Source: Schoenobius gigantellus (taxonomy: Eukaryota > Arthropoda > Insecta > Lepidoptera > Crambidae). From it: a stretch of DNA of 64,000 nucleotides. Position numbers and translations under genes: made by a program. The stretch spans positions 13,792,001-13,856,000 of the forward strand of contig OZ012555.1 of NCBI GenBank assembly GCA_963935595.1, in the 5' to 3' direction. Positions 11,431 to 24,533 of the stretch are shown here, in pieces (positions within the stretch are counted from its first letter, which is position 1; the number at the start of each line of letters is the position of its first letter). The notes under the pieces are model-generated. The model did no database searches. It was not told the origin of the DNA and saw only the letters and a program-made list of their open reading frames with translations.

Positions 11431-14204
11431 AGTTTCTTCACATTTCTTAGTTTTTTTAAGTATTATGTAGTGTTATTAATAAAGAAATAATCTTCTGATT
11501 GTTCCTTTAAACTTTTCCTTTTAAATTGTTCCTTTAATTAAACCTTCAATGTTGTCCATTAAATCAACATCTGAAAAATCCACGTTTGCCTCCCACATAC
11601 AACATACAACAAACAAGCGCTGCATTCAGCAATGAAATTTCTTTGTAGCAATTAGGATTTCAGCAGTAAAATATTTCGCAGTCATTAACATAGCTGAGGG
11701 GGCCAGCTATACGAACGTAATGAAAATTGCTCCATAACAAGCCTAGAAATATACTGTTCTTCGTGCAATATTGACTTCTATGAATAAATAACTGACTGAG
11801 CAAATCGATACCTTTGAAATGGCCCAGGGCGTGACTCAAACCTGCGGTCTTTCGCTAATTGTTGCGTCGAGGCTCATTTGAACCGAAGTTACGAGTATTA
11901 TTGTACTCAAGCTTACTGTGTACATTATAAAATTAATGTATAAAAAATGTAGCTCTTTACACGCTCGGCGAATAGGCTGGAAGAGATCACCTTCAGAGAT
12001 AATATGTGTTAATTCTTTCCATAACGTAGAATGTGCAATAGAAAATTGCTAACTGCTACTGTATTAAAAAAAAGCTTAGTTTCCCTTTCCCGCAGGCTTT
12101 ATTTTCATTTCGCATTCACATTTCGAATGCGATAAACCAAACGATCTAAAGGCAAATTCACAGTTTCTAATGTCTAAGGCGTGAGAACTAAATCGTGTGA
12201 TGTCGATTACTTTCACGTACCTATATTAGATATGTAGCAAGATTTGTACGTGAATTCTTATGCGTTGTACGTGATAAAGTATTGTTACTCTTACAAAAAA
12301 TGAATGGAATAAAATAGTGCTACGATAAGTAACAATACTAGGAATAACATTTTTTTATGTAGAGTCTCAGCAATTTATCTGTGAAGGGGCCTATTTTATA
12401 GAAAAATTATTTATTAAATAATAATAATCGTTATCATTATTTCAGCTAAAAGACTCCCACTGTTGAACATAGGCATGCCCAGGGATAATATAGTATAATA
12501 ATAATATACTCGTTTTGATGTAAGTACGTAGTGTTTAAAAACTAATAATATAAGTTTAAAAATGACTACTTATCATATTATACCAGTAAGTTACATAATT
12601 TTATTGAAACGTGCATCAAAAGTTAAAAAACTACCCTGTAAATGTGTCTTAAAATATCACTGAATAAGAATACTCTTCGATTAACCTGTAACTTACTGCA
12701 ATATTATGATATTTACTAAATAGATAAATTAGTATCAGTGATGACTGCAATCTTCTGTTAATCCTAGGGATGAAAACTAAGAAGAATTAATATTCTCTGT
12801 TATATTTCTGTCGTTTTATCGATGGCTTAAAATAAGTAAACATTTATGTACACAGTCACAATACAATGGTTAACTATTCTGTGTTTAGTCAGTGCCAAAT
12901 ATTACACGCCTGATAAAAACATAAGTGTGTTTAATGTTAGTGAACAAACCCAAACACATTGCACATATTATTTAAAACAACATACAAAAATATTGCAAAA
13001 GTATTTTAATAATGAAAGGTAAACTATCAAACACAAAAATTTATTAACGGGAAAAATAAAGCCACTAAAATGATTAAACCACTTTATGGTTTGACGTGTA
13101 GCTCGTGCTGTCTCCTCCATTGCTAGTCATTACCATAAGAGAGGGTTAGTCTAAAGCTGTTTTTATGTAGTCTATTAAAAAAATCGATCTAAATTACAAA
13201 GCAAGCGCGTGCTAGGACGAGTCGCTTCGAGTATGGAAATGATTTATCTTTAGGTCCTCGCCTATGCTGGGGCGATTATCGGCCACTCATATGCAAAATA
13301 CTGTCCTTAATTTTATACAGCATAACACAGGATAATATGCGCGAAATCGCGCTAGCTTACCTGTGAAATATTATGGCAACTTTGTTAGCACGAGCCTTGC
13401 ATTTCATCGGGAGTGTTGCACGCAGTATGCAAAATAGGATCAAGTTTAGATTTCCCCATTTTGTTTGGGTATAAGTAGTTAATACCAGTCGTTTCATAAA
13501 ACTGTATTATATAAATGTACGATTTCTTTTTGTCTTACATGGGCTTCTTTCATTTTATGAGGTTAACATCCATCTATTTATTGTAATATAACACTTACGA
13601 CGAATCAGGCCAGAACGATATAGATACAATTAATAATTAGTCATGGTTAAGTAATGATCAATTTTTGAAGCTCAGTTATTAATGATATAGAGGTGGCATT
13701 ACTCATAACTACACTAAAACCAAAACACAACTGTACAAGTTAATTCACCCGCGCTCACCAACAGCTCAAAGCAGCTGCTAAACTGAAAGCATATAAATTG
13801 GAACGACACTTAATAATGTTCCTTTAATTAGCAAAGCAAAACGTGGGACGTGTAAAAAGATCAAAATGGTGTTGCGTTTTGATAAATTCTAGTCGATAAG
13901 TCAGTGCCAATTATGAAATGGTGTCCACCGTGAAATTGATATTAGACGCTACGAGAATTGTCATAAATGGAGCAATGACTGCGGCTCTACATCGCTATGC
14001 AAATAAACGATCGCATTTCTTGCTCCATTAAGAGACGATTTTAGCACTCACCTGAGGGTAGAGACTTGATCTCGATATCTTAACATGAGAATGCCTCAGC
14101 ACGTGTCATCAACAATACTTAATGCAAAGAATACATTAAAATTTTGATTCGACCACCATGTGTTATTTTATGTAAATATTGTTATCTAGTATGTTATTTT
14201 GTGT
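11431..14204. other. Mostly single-copy DNA, one small LINE fragment
   Basis: A short LINE-derived fragment is at about 12432-12485 (CCACTGTTGAACATAGGC, the antisense of an RTE-type C-terminal region also seen at 41635 and 49085). A POU octamer ATGCAAAT lies at 13997-14004. No gene was found. Confidence 0.5.
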
Positions 14205-14300
14205 TGTTTTAAATAATTAAGAAGATCTCCCATCTTCTTAATTATTTAAAACATTACCATAATTCAAAGTTTAATCATTTGGACTTAAACTTTGAATTAT
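14205..14300. other. Two adjacent perfect hairpins
   Basis: Hairpin 1: 14205-14226 pairs perfectly with 14232-14253 (22 bp, loop CTCCC). Hairpin 2: 14259-14274 pairs perfectly with 14285-14300 (16 bp, 10-nt loop). Only 5 nt separate them. Perfect pairing in neutral AT-rich DNA suggests either recent origin or selection. No matching family was seen elsewhere in the window. Confidence 0.85.
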
Positions 14301-17300
14301 TATTATTGATATGCTATTGCCATATTAATTGCAATAATCATACAAGTTTGTTTGCCTATGGTGTTTTCTTCATTACATCCTTAGTGAGCTTCATTCTACA
14401 TACAGCTCTAGGATACATAGGATCGAAGTAATACTAGTAATACGTTTGTCTTTGTCATAATGTCATCTTAGTATTTATATTCTATGCTGATACTGCTTCA
14501 CGCATTCCATCTGTTCTTGTGTCGTCTTCTGACCGTTTTTTATTCATATTTCCATCCACATTCATTCCCAAATTTCTTCTAGTAATAAGTCTCTCATAAG
14601 CTAACCTGTAACTTTTTACCTTCTCTATCACTGGCGATGCTTTCAAACTTCCTTTTTATTTATTATTGTTCAGTAAAAAAATATTTCATCATACGATTAC
14701 TATCTAATTCAATGCATGGAAACACTTCCATACATATTTTGTCAGGTGGACTTTTTCCTCAACATTCTCGTTACGACAAACTTATCAATTCCAGCACTCC
14801 TTATCTCTGTGCAAGTAAGAACAATGGGCATTCAGAAATATGCGCCGAGGCGCCGGCACCTGACGTGTGAGCTCTGTCTCTAACAATTATTTCATACGCT
14901 GAGTTAGGTGTTGTTCCACTGTGACGTTTTGTTTGAAATACATGAAAATAAATGTCACTTAAAGTTTTATCTATAAGAAGGAAAGTCGACTTTTTTAAAG
15001 TGTCTACATTATACGAGATACAAAATCAGACTAGTCATTATTGCGATTAATATGATTTATGCGTTCCTTTCAATTACACTGAGAAGATTTGAATTGTTTA
15101 AGAACACCATTAATGATGTTAAATTTTAAAGCGCGTTCCTGTATAATGAAAAAGGTTTGTTTATTATTATTAATATGCGCATAAATAATGAAACTTGTGC
15201 TCTACGTAATGCTCACAACCATTATTTATAATCGAGAATTCTATTGTCAAGCCAAATTACTGTTACCGTAACGGATCAATCGAGTGCCTCTAAACAGTGA
15301 ACATTTGAATATTTTTTCAATCAATAACTGATATATGCAAAAGTCGAAATGCGTGTGACAATGAGGCGACCGTTATCGCAACAAATAGAAATTTCATCAA
15401 AGGTGCACCAGAAATAATAATTGATCGAAGGGTATTGTTGCGAACGATATCCCCCTTCCAACTTGGAGAGGTCGGGAGAATCCGAAAATTAACCAATGAT
15501 AGTACCAAATTTAATTTTACGATCCGATACCTGCCTCAGACGAATAAAAGTTCAGTAATCAAATTATGCAGCCGATACCATCATTGTTGGATACATGCAT
15601 AAATTTAAGGCGCAGCATTGTAGATACGTCAAAGGGTTAGAATCTTTCAACAATGAAAGCGATCATTGAACGAGTCGAGTCCGTGTGGGAAGAAGAAGAC
15701 GAAGGGACGAGATGATACTTATCAGATAATTGTTACGAATTACGCATCTGGAGATAAGTTCGTATCAAGGACCGCCGTTTGATCTCCAACTGATTTAGAA
15801 ATAGAGCTATAACCGCTGCAGTGTTTCTATGAAAGCGAGCTCTTGTTTTACATTGAAATAGTAATACCTCGTTAAGGCCCAAGAAATTCTATCGGCAAAG
15901 AGTCACGATGCCAATCAAACTCGTAACAAATCTCACCCTTAGTGGAAACAACGCGAATATCGCGTTACAAAAAGTTCGTTATGAAAAGAAAACCGTTACT
16001 ATTGCTAAAGGGTATGACAGCTAGCAAGAGGGCGATCCAATTTAAGTGAAATTCTTGGAGCAGTAATGACATCGGGCACGGGCGTTGCATACTTTAGCGG
16101 GGAAAAGAAATTTCAGAGACGATATCACATTGATATGTAGATGAGATGGCACCGTGTACCTGACTGAAGGCATTAGCGAAATTAGAGATGCGAAATTTAG
16201 GGCACGTATCACATATTGGCTCAACGTAACGTAACATTTGCTAGACTTCGCAGGGTAAAGTACAGAGCGCAACCATGAATCATTCCATTATGAAACAGAT
16301 CTTTTACCTGGATTACGACATGTCTAGGAGATACAGTATAAAATCTTTATGTAACGCATGTTTCTGACTAATACATGTTACGAGTATATGTAAGTTTGTC
16401 CCTTCTTTAACATGCCAACGTACCTGAATTGTGCCTTGAAACGAAGCATCCTGTGGTATTTTATATACAATTTCAATGATCAGACGTGTAAATCTGCATG
16501 GAGCAAGCGTATCAGCATAAGAAAAGGCATAAAGACGCGGCCTATTAGCCACTTTGCATATGAAGAGTCCACGCGCGAATTTGCATACCCATATCCCCGG
16601 TCCAAAATCTAAGCTTATCTATTTATTCTTTCTTACATCCATTAGATTTCCCTCAGCACGAGGCGTGTCTCAAAGGCTGCACGCGCTAAGTAAGGTAAAG
16701 GTAATTTGCATAAAGTCCAGCACGAGCTAATGTTTTGCATAAGAAGATAGTTCTTCGATTTAGAGGAACGTCATGACACACGTTCAGGGGGAATATAAAC
16801 TTGTTGACATATTATGATCACTAGTTATAATTATGCAAATAGCGTTGAATGCACCTATTACAATAATACCTGTAGTGGTTGTGAATTTGAAAAAGTTGTA
16901 AGTAGACGGAGGCAGCGGGAGTCCATTTGCAAATATAAATATTTTCGTGGGAAAGGAAATTTGTAATTTAATATCGCCTGATACGTCAACCAGTAACAAA
17001 CGGTGTATATGCAATTAAAAAAACAGCGCTTAAAGCAGCGACGCTGCCAAACCGTTTCCCTGTTTAGTGGAAGAGTGAAAATTCGATAAAAAACGGTAGC
17101 AATTTGTCAGAGCCGTATCGGGGCGGGCTCAGTCAATAATAAAAATTTCCTAAGTCTTTTTCTCTTTTTCGGGTAATACTAAACACGCAACGCTTTACCA
17201 ACCAACATTTATGAGCTGGAAGACGGTGCACATTTCATTATTTACTTATGACAGAGTGAAACAACATTGCAAAAAACTATATTAATTGCCGAAACTTCCC

Positions 17301-18418
17301 CAACTGGCGACATAATTTAATTTCTTGTGAAAGTTCACAGCGCCGCAGTCGGTTTTGTTTATATTCACAGATACTGCGGCGTTTCCGAGCTGTTTCTAAG
17401 TTTCGCTTAATTATTGCATCAATTTTGTCTTTGCTTTTTGCTGTGAACATAGTTTTTAATTAGCAAGTTCTCATTTTTTCCATGTCAGATATTAAACGAT
17501 ACTAACAAACTTTAAACAAGTTTACAAATTTGAAAATCTAGTAAAATGACTGTAAACAAGTAAGTATTGCAAATGTTACACCCAAGTACTATTACAGGTA
17601 TTACTCTACCAGATCAATGTTGAGGTATTTTAACGTTATCTGTATTATCAGTTTTATAATAGCCTCATTAATAATAATTATTATTATATTGCTTTCTATT
17701 AACGAAAAGCTATAGAACGATGCCAGGACTATAATTTTGCATAGATATGAAAGGTTCAGCACTAACATTTTCTGAATTCAACATTTCCTCAATATAAAAC
17801 TTCTTGCGCCGTATGCAAATGTGAATTCATCAAACTTGAAATTGCGAAATATGAAATTGAAAGTCTGACGATTTGAGCTTCGAAATTACAACGAGTGTTG
17901 AAAGTATTGAAGCAATTTATACGTTTTTGATAATTTCATTTGGGAATTTTGACGGGATAGAATTACATTTCACAGTTGACTTGACATTTGACAGTTGATT
18001 TTTTTTCACGTTTTCCAAATAAGTGCCACTACAAAACATGTTTCATGTACCGGATCATTCTGCGGCGGCGGGATAAAAACGAAATGAAACCGCGGAAGTC
18101 TGCGCAAACACACATGCAATCCCTGTTCCTTCACTCATATAGATAGTCCGAGTCGATTCGTCCGATATAGGAAAGAGATCTTTGAAAAAATATGTAGAAT
18201 TCAAATTTGCATTCGAAATTACCCTTATGAAATGAGTTGTATGACCCTTACAATAAAATGTTCATGTAAATGTTTTGGATAATGAAATAAAATAAAATTA
18301 AATAAATAGTGAGATTAAAATACGAATTTCTAAATTATTACATTACATATTCATTTCGTGAATTCTGCAATGAGTGGTCCCACCCACTCGTTTTGAATAT
18401 ACGCAACCTCTATTATTA
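14301..18418. other. Repeat-poor single-copy DNA with regulatory-like motifs
   Basis: About 4 kb without a recognised mobile element and less AT-rich than its surroundings, especially 15300-17400. It holds a GATA cluster (15718-15758) and POU octamers at 16579, 16704, 16833, 17813 and 18205. No exon could be supported. The open frames here are short and unrelated to known domains. It is a candidate non-coding regulatory region. Confidence 0.45.
15718..15758. promoter_or_regulatory. Candidate GATA-factor cluster
   Basis: CTTATC (15718-15723), AGATAA (15724-15729) and AGATAAG (15752-15758) give three WGATAR-type sites in 41 bp, two of them back to back in opposite orientation. The arrangement is compatible with a GATA-bound enhancer, but motif occurrence alone is weak evidence in AT-rich DNA. 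Confidence 0.3.
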
Positions 18419-18660
18419 CTAGATGTGCCCGCCAATTTTTTTCGCGTGGATGTCGGAAAATAACACGTCGTACATTTTTTACCGTTTTTGTAACATTTTT
18501 CATTGATGCTCAGCTCCTATTAGTCGTAGCGTGATGTTATATAGCCTATAGCCTTCCTCGATAAATGGACTAGCCAACACGAAAACAATTTGAATCTGTA
18601 GTTCCTGTGATTAGCGCGTTCAACCAAACAAACAAACCCCTCAGCTTTTATTAATATGTC
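18419..18660 (-). mobile_element. Helitron-like element, minus strand
   Basis: The 3' end on the minus strand is CTAG at 18419-18422, flanked by A on the plus strand. The interior is the reverse complement of the elements at 40799-41054 and 48402-48619 (blocks TCGATAAATGGACTA and CAGCTCCTATTAGTCGTAGC). The 5' end is degenerate near 18655 (CAGCTTTTATTAATAT). Confidence 0.65.
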
Positions 18661-19019
18661 TGTGGCCACTGCTGACCTTGTTTAACTGTTGTAATCGTTG
18701 GCTGAACGGACACGACACTGTGCAGGGAACTCATCCGAGCAGATATATAGAAGAATGCCATGTGATTAAATTACTAAAACAGATCAATAATATCTTTACC
18801 GACAGATTCAGATTTAAGCGAATAGTATGCATCAAAATTATCCGAGTGAAACTGTAAGCTATCAAAGAAAATGGGGGTATGCTTCAACGTACGGAACAAA
18901 GTGTGGTGGATCCACGGAACAGAAAATAATAGAAGTGGCATGTTGGCGTGCCATACGTGCCATAGGTACGCGTAACTCCACAAAACTGATTTTGTACCTT
19001 CTTCGAATTAAGTTCTTCA
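18661..19019. other. Unassigned DNA
   Basis: No repeat or gene recognised. It may include the upstream part of the dispersed repeat that ends at 19158. Confidence 0.4.
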
Positions 19020-19158
19020 TCGTGATTTATGACGGTGTATTTTCGATGTACCCCATCAAAATTGGTCCATTCGTCTGGGGGCTACAAGACCACAGGCAGA
19101 CACAAACAGACACGTTAAACATATTATGACACCTCTCTTTTCGCGTCGGGGGTTAAAA
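19020..19158 (+). repeat. Dispersed repeat ending GTCGGGGGTTAAAAA
   Basis: Blocks CCCATCAAAATTGGTCCA, CAGACACAAACAGACACGT and GTCGGGGGTTAAAAA occur in the order I recall for a very common lepidopteran LINE/SINE 3' end. Only one copy is in the window, so the assignment rests on memory. Confidence 0.45.
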
Positions 19159-19366
19159 ATAATACCTAGAAGTCTACTAGGAATATATGGCAAGGTGCAG
19201 TAAACGCTACGTCAAATTTACATTTGCATTACGAAAACCGCCTCTATTACCAACCTACGAGCCACATAGGTAAGTGGTCCAAAGTTCAAACAGTATAACT
19301 TGACGGGCGTACTGTACCGACTTCACGAAGATGAGATCAAGTTTTTGCTTATTATTTTTGTCAGTG

Positions 19367-19620
19367 AGAGCGTCGGTGGCGCTGTGGACTCGGCACTGGC
19401 CTTCTCATTGGGAGGTCCGGGGTTCGATCCTGCCATGTACCAATTTGTTTTTCGTCATGTACATTTATCCGACGCCCTTGGTTAAGGAAAATATCGTAAG
19501 GCAACTTGTATATCATCATATAATCCGCACTGGACCAGCGCGGTTGACTAAGGCCTTAACACCCTAATTAGGGTAGGCTCGAGTCCCTCGGTGGGGACAT
19601 ATATGAGCTGTGGTAATAAA
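19367..19620 (+). mobile_element. tRNA-derived SINE (family S3), full length
   Basis: A-box-like TGGCGCTGTGG at 19377-19387 and B box GGTTCGATCC at 19421-19430 lie in a tRNA-like head. The body contains ATCCGCACTGGACCAGCG and ends CTCGGTGGGGACATATATGAGC plus an A-rich tail. Other copies: 48074-48367, 55052-55291, 55955-56268, 60285-60760 and 62545-62690. Confidence 0.85.
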
Positions 19621-22600
19621 AGCGTTTAAGTTTTTACTTTTGTGTTTTTTGAACTCGGTTTAACTTTGTTCGACATTTTATTTAAATCATAGTAAGTCTT
19701 TATTAAGTACTTGCTACTGTCAAAGATATATAGTTTTTTATCCAATCAATTATGTCTGTGGAAATTACCGATCAATTCCTTTCCAATGAATAAAAAATAA
19801 TTGAGCAAGGGCAAACGGCAAAAAATTAATAGAATAAAATAGAAGCCAATTAGCATCTAATAGGTGAATACCAATGGACAAGGCGGAATATTCCTTCGTG
19901 GATAGCTAGAACAACCAGGCCACTACTCTAGCACAAATTAATCAAATCAACTAACCCCAACCCACCACTTTCCGATATAATTAACGCATACTTGTATGTG
20001 TACGGCTTGTGTGTGTGCGTCATAATGAACGATTAGGAGACCTAGTTTACTTAACGTACTTTCTTATTTTATCATCGCGTATTGAACCTTCCCATGTATG
20101 CGTTACGGTCGAGGATTGTAAAGTCGATGGGTTATAAAGCGTTTTGTGATTGGGTGTAGTTTCTTCATGTTAGTTGATGAGTCACATTTTTTTTGTTTCG
20201 TGGGTAAGGCGCGAGGGTAGCCCGCGTGGGGTGGCGTACCCCATGCTAACCCCATCTTATTAATCAGTGAAGTACCGGCCGGCTCTTCACATGTCCGTTT
20301 AAGGCGTTTTCTTAGTAGATATCAGATGTGTTCTAAGTTTGAATTGTTAATTATAGACCTTTTGGCATCAGAACGATTGCAACTCAAATATGCTTAAAGC
20401 AGTCTGCTTTAAGACTCGTATGCTTCAAAACATATTTCAAGACAGACAAAATTTGAAAAGCAGCTGTTCTAACTACAATCGATCGATAAATTTCGAGATG
20501 TGTTGTACATTGACATAAATTTATTTATTTGTTAGTTGATTGGTCCAATATCTACTAAACCATTTAATATTGATGGTATGTCATTGTATCACATATTGCC
20601 TTGCAAGAATTTTCTTTTGTAAATATTCACTATAATAGATGCATGTATAATCGTTCCAAATTTGGTTTGGTACATTTTTAATTACCTACATTTTACGTCG
20701 TGCGTCTAACCGATATTCACAATTGTAATGAATTCAATGTTTGAATACCAGAGCTTCTCTTGGATGATAATTTATTTAAAAAAAATCAATATTTAGATTT
20801 GGTTTGAATTAGAAATGCTTTTGATAGCTACTAATAAGTAATCAAATGCAATTGAATTGTTGCAACTTGCCAGTAAGCCTTACTTGTTCTATGTTCCTCT
20901 ACTGCCACTCAAAAGCTAGCGGTTTGCGATCCACTTAAAAGATTCAGCAGATAATCTCGTACACACTTGGACTCATGCAATATTTATAGAAATTTAAATT
21001 TAAAAGGGGCTTTGTATATATTTAATAACTCATATATCAAACCCTCAAACATAGGGAGAGGAGACGATATTAAACTATAAGATGACAGACCATTATTCAT
21101 TTATTTACTGCTATACACATTTTGAATTACCTAAAAATCTACAACCGTTTAAGCAAGCGTTTAACCGTTAATAAATTCTTATCAGTTAGCTATCAGTTAA
21201 TTGTATTTTTTTCATTACTGAAAATTCTACGACAATTAAGCAGCGCGACAAAACAATACAACATGGAATTTAATTTCGATAAAAGTTTCAACGGTGGAAA
21301 CTTTGTCGTGTACAAATGAATAATTATGGTAAATTATAAACGTCCCCCGATCGCCATTAATGTGTCAAACGAGGTGTTCGTGGCTGTTAGCCAGTTAGGG
21401 CCACATTTGAAGGCGCAACTAGTATCGATTAAACAGATACCCTGATCTATAGAAAAGAATACAAAAGCTTGAGTAGATAACAGCCCCCCCTTCGAACGCT
21501 TGCCTCCCTCGCTCATTAATAATATCGACCCTATCCACTAATTATGTGAGTTGCGAATGCACGTATCAAGTATACGCGGCGTATTACACGCACACGCGTA
21601 CATTGCTAATTACGTACTCTATGGTTCTGCGTTAATGGCTAGCGAGCAGTTGGGCTTAAAAAATAAATCGATACTTTCGAGTTTATATCAAGTCGAATTT
21701 AGTTATTTTCTTTTGTTTCGTGAGCCGATCGCGTGCCTCTCGGCTGTTGTGATTTCTGAAATGTTAATCGGTGTTGGAAGCTCGGGAGATTTTATTAAGG
21801 GAGACTAGCATTTTCTACGAATCGAAATCGCGTATTAGCGATTTTATGGGCTTAGGGAAGTTTTATGTGACAAGTGGTTTTTGGGAGTTCATGGCAATTT
21901 TAGTTTGGGAGTTCACAAAAATTATGAACATTATATGTCGCGCGTACGTACGCATTACGTATATTTGTGGGCCCGTTAATACAATGTACAAATATAATAA
22001 GTATTTGGGAATTTATACCTACTCTATAAAATTTGTCAGTTGTTACAAGTTCTACCAACAGAGTTTACTAACATGCGTATTCGCGTAGACTATGGTTCGC
22101 GTGCGTGCAGCGCGTGTGTGGGTGCCTTGAGCAAGGTCAGGGTTGCTCTATCTGATCAATGGTCAACCCGATTCGCGAGCGAATGCCGAGAAACGATGTG
22201 TTGCGTTCCAAATTTAAAATTGTTTCTTTAAGTGTCAGACCTGTCATTTAAATACTTTCCGCTGTTTTGAACTAGACGATTATCAGAACGGTGTATAGAC
22301 AAGTATTAAAGTCTTACAAAAATATGTCAACAACTTAACAACGACTCAATGATTTTCATGACGCAATAATCTTAAAAGTTTATTTGTAATACGATAAACA
22401 CGGTATACAGAAAAACACAAACAGCAATTAGTAAAAATCCTCCAATTGAATTTATTTTTAACAACTCAAAAGCTTCCAGTTTTTATACAAGGCTCCGTTA
22501 ATTATTCCAATGATATTTGGTTTATTTGATGAGTAGGTAAACATTGAAAGCCCCGACAAAAAACGTCGGCGGCCGTGTCCTAATAGAAACTGTATAATTA

Positions 22601-22823
22601 ATCACTTGATTAATCAGTGCGACGAATAAAAACAGTGTAATGACCCGTTTCCTTGAATCGATCGACATGACGTCATCAACATTCGAATGCAAAGTCACTC
22701 TGCACAATTCGCCGGTATGAAATTTATCGATAAAATAACATTAGATTTCATTCTCAGCTTTCATTCCTTTATCTTTACTTTTTGTTACTTTTAGTCATTT
22801 TAAAACTTGATACCAAACTAACA
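19621..22823. other. AT-rich DNA with CpG-rich patches and palindromes
   Basis: No gene. Interrupted palindrome at 20267-20290: GTGAAG/CTTCAC arms around CCGGCCGG. Perfect palindrome GCGTACGTACGC at 21942-21953. CpG-richer segments lie at 20210-20290, 21330-21600 and 22070-22200. A small hairpin CCGACAAAAAACGTCGG is at 22553-22569. Confidence 0.45.
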
Positions 22824-23094
22824 GTGCCCCTTGAAGGAAAACATACTAAATATTCAAACATGAGGTTTGAATATTGGTTTGAGGAAACCATAAAAAATAC
22901 CTAATAAACATAAGATATCAATATTTTTGATTCTGTATTCTTAGTGATAACTTAATGTTTAGACAAGCCTTATTTAGGCTTATAGACAATTCTTAAAATT
23001 AAAACTTTTCATATTGAGTTTTTTTTATTTCTTAAAATAAAAGTTTGTTTGAGCAAAATTTGTAAATTATTTAAGACGGACCCTCCAAGGGGCA
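22824..23094. repeat. Possible MITE with 13-bp imperfect TIR
   Basis: TGCCCCTTGAAGG (22824-22836) is inverted with one mismatch at 23082-23094. The AT-rich interior has no coding capacity. No clear target duplication. Chance cannot be excluded. Confidence 0.3.
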
Positions 23095-24499
23095 TTGGCT
23101 TGACTCACCTTTGTAATTGTTTATTATCAGAATATTGAAGTAAATCAATAATTTTACCACATTGTAAGCGGCTCAAGTCTATAAAAAATATTTAATTCTT
23201 TCAAATAATAATTTGAAAGCCCTCAAATATTTTCATACTTTGCTCCAAATTACCCGTATTATTCTCAATACTGAATTAACACAATAAGATTTTGATCACT
23301 GGGACTTGCCCGCGACAAGTTGGTCAACGAGTTTTATCGATAAAATCAAACAACAACACTAATGTAGGATAGGGTGGCGTCAGCTTCTCGTGGGGCAGAA
23401 AAAAAGTGAAAAGCAATCAGTGTGGCATAATTAGTGCGTGCGTAAGTATGGGGCGCGTTGTCATGGAAACGGCGTCCATGTCGATACCCACTGCTTACCC
23501 GTCGCGTTAATTTCGAACGGAATTAATCGAATCAGACGAACGTTCGATATCGATTTGTCTGATTGAAATAAAATTTGACTTCACGAGAGCGTGATGAGTT
23601 TGCGACGTCGCGCTTTTGTGTTGTATGTCTGGTTTGGTATAACGTAAATACGCCGCCTTTGTTTAATTTAATTGTGAAAATGAAACAATAGTAATAATAT
23701 TCATATAAGAACTAGTTGCGTCTGCTTGAAAGCTTATGAGACAGCTCATGTTACATCAAAGGACAATTCATAAAATACATTTGAGTGGCCATTTTAGATA
23801 TTATCAGTGTGAGCTGTTTAGATGAGTATTAGAAATTTTGTAGGAAGAGCTTAACAATAAACAGTTCAATTTCATGGAGGTATTCTGATATTGACCTAGA
23901 GTCTAAAAATAATAATTAAAAAATATGCTATGAGGTTCACTTTGTAAATAAACAGACTTATATACTTTTGCCCAGTATCGCTGCTAAGTCGTCTGTGCGG
24001 GTAACTCTGTCTTGTCTCAAAATCAAAAAAAAAAAAATTATTTATTCAAATATGACTTTATAAAAAGAAAGCTTCTTTGAATCGTCCAAATTTTTTACCT
24101 ACCACCCATTCAGGACATCTTTTTGCTTATAAAAAAAAAGCGCAAGAAACTTGTTACCTATCTATTTCTACTATAAAACAGTGGTAGTGCTTAAATCGTT
24201 TTTTTTCCAGTTTCAACGGCAAGGCAGGCAATGATATTACCGGTAGATAACAAGATGTTTCAAGTTTATTGTGGTCCTTCTAAGGGTTGCAGATTTAAGA
24301 ATCTTACAAGAATCACACTTCCCATCAATGGGCATTGATCGACATTGGGATTGTAATTTTTCGTATGCTCCAATAGCAGCACTAGCGCCTTATTTGATCC
24401 GTATCTTGAGAAAATTAAATAACACTGATTAATGGTATCAGGCGTTATTTTTCGGAAGTCCATTACTAATCGTTAAGGAGTAGGTATATAGCAAAATTT
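23095..24499. other. Mixed DNA with a CpG-rich block
   Basis: The CpG-rich block at about 23340-23640 contains the X-box at 23457. A 35-bp fragment at 24281-24315 (GGTTGCAGATTTAAGAATC) matches part of the F repeat. Otherwise nothing. Confidence 0.45.
23457..23470. promoter_or_regulatory. RFX X-box motif
   Basis: GTTGTCATGGAAAC fits the RFX consensus GTNRCC/N-AT-RGNAAC type (GYYRYC AT RRNAAC) at every constrained position. It sits in a CpG-rich patch of otherwise AT-rich DNA. In animals, RFX sites of this form mark promoters of ciliary genes and some enhancers. No transcription start or exon could be placed beside it. Confidence 0.4.
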
Positions 24500-24533
24500 C
24501 CGACAAAAAATGTCGGTAGTTAGTACTAACTAC
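24500..24533. other. Two abutting small palindromes
   Basis: CCGAC-AAAAAAT-GTCGG (24500-24516) shares its last base with the perfect 18-nt palindrome GTAGTTAGTACTAACTAC (24516-24533). A near-identical first hairpin is at 22553-22569. Confidence 0.7.

Noticed and set aside
12626..12645. miR-10-like TACCCTGTA
   Set aside because: Only nine bases match and no hairpin partner was found.
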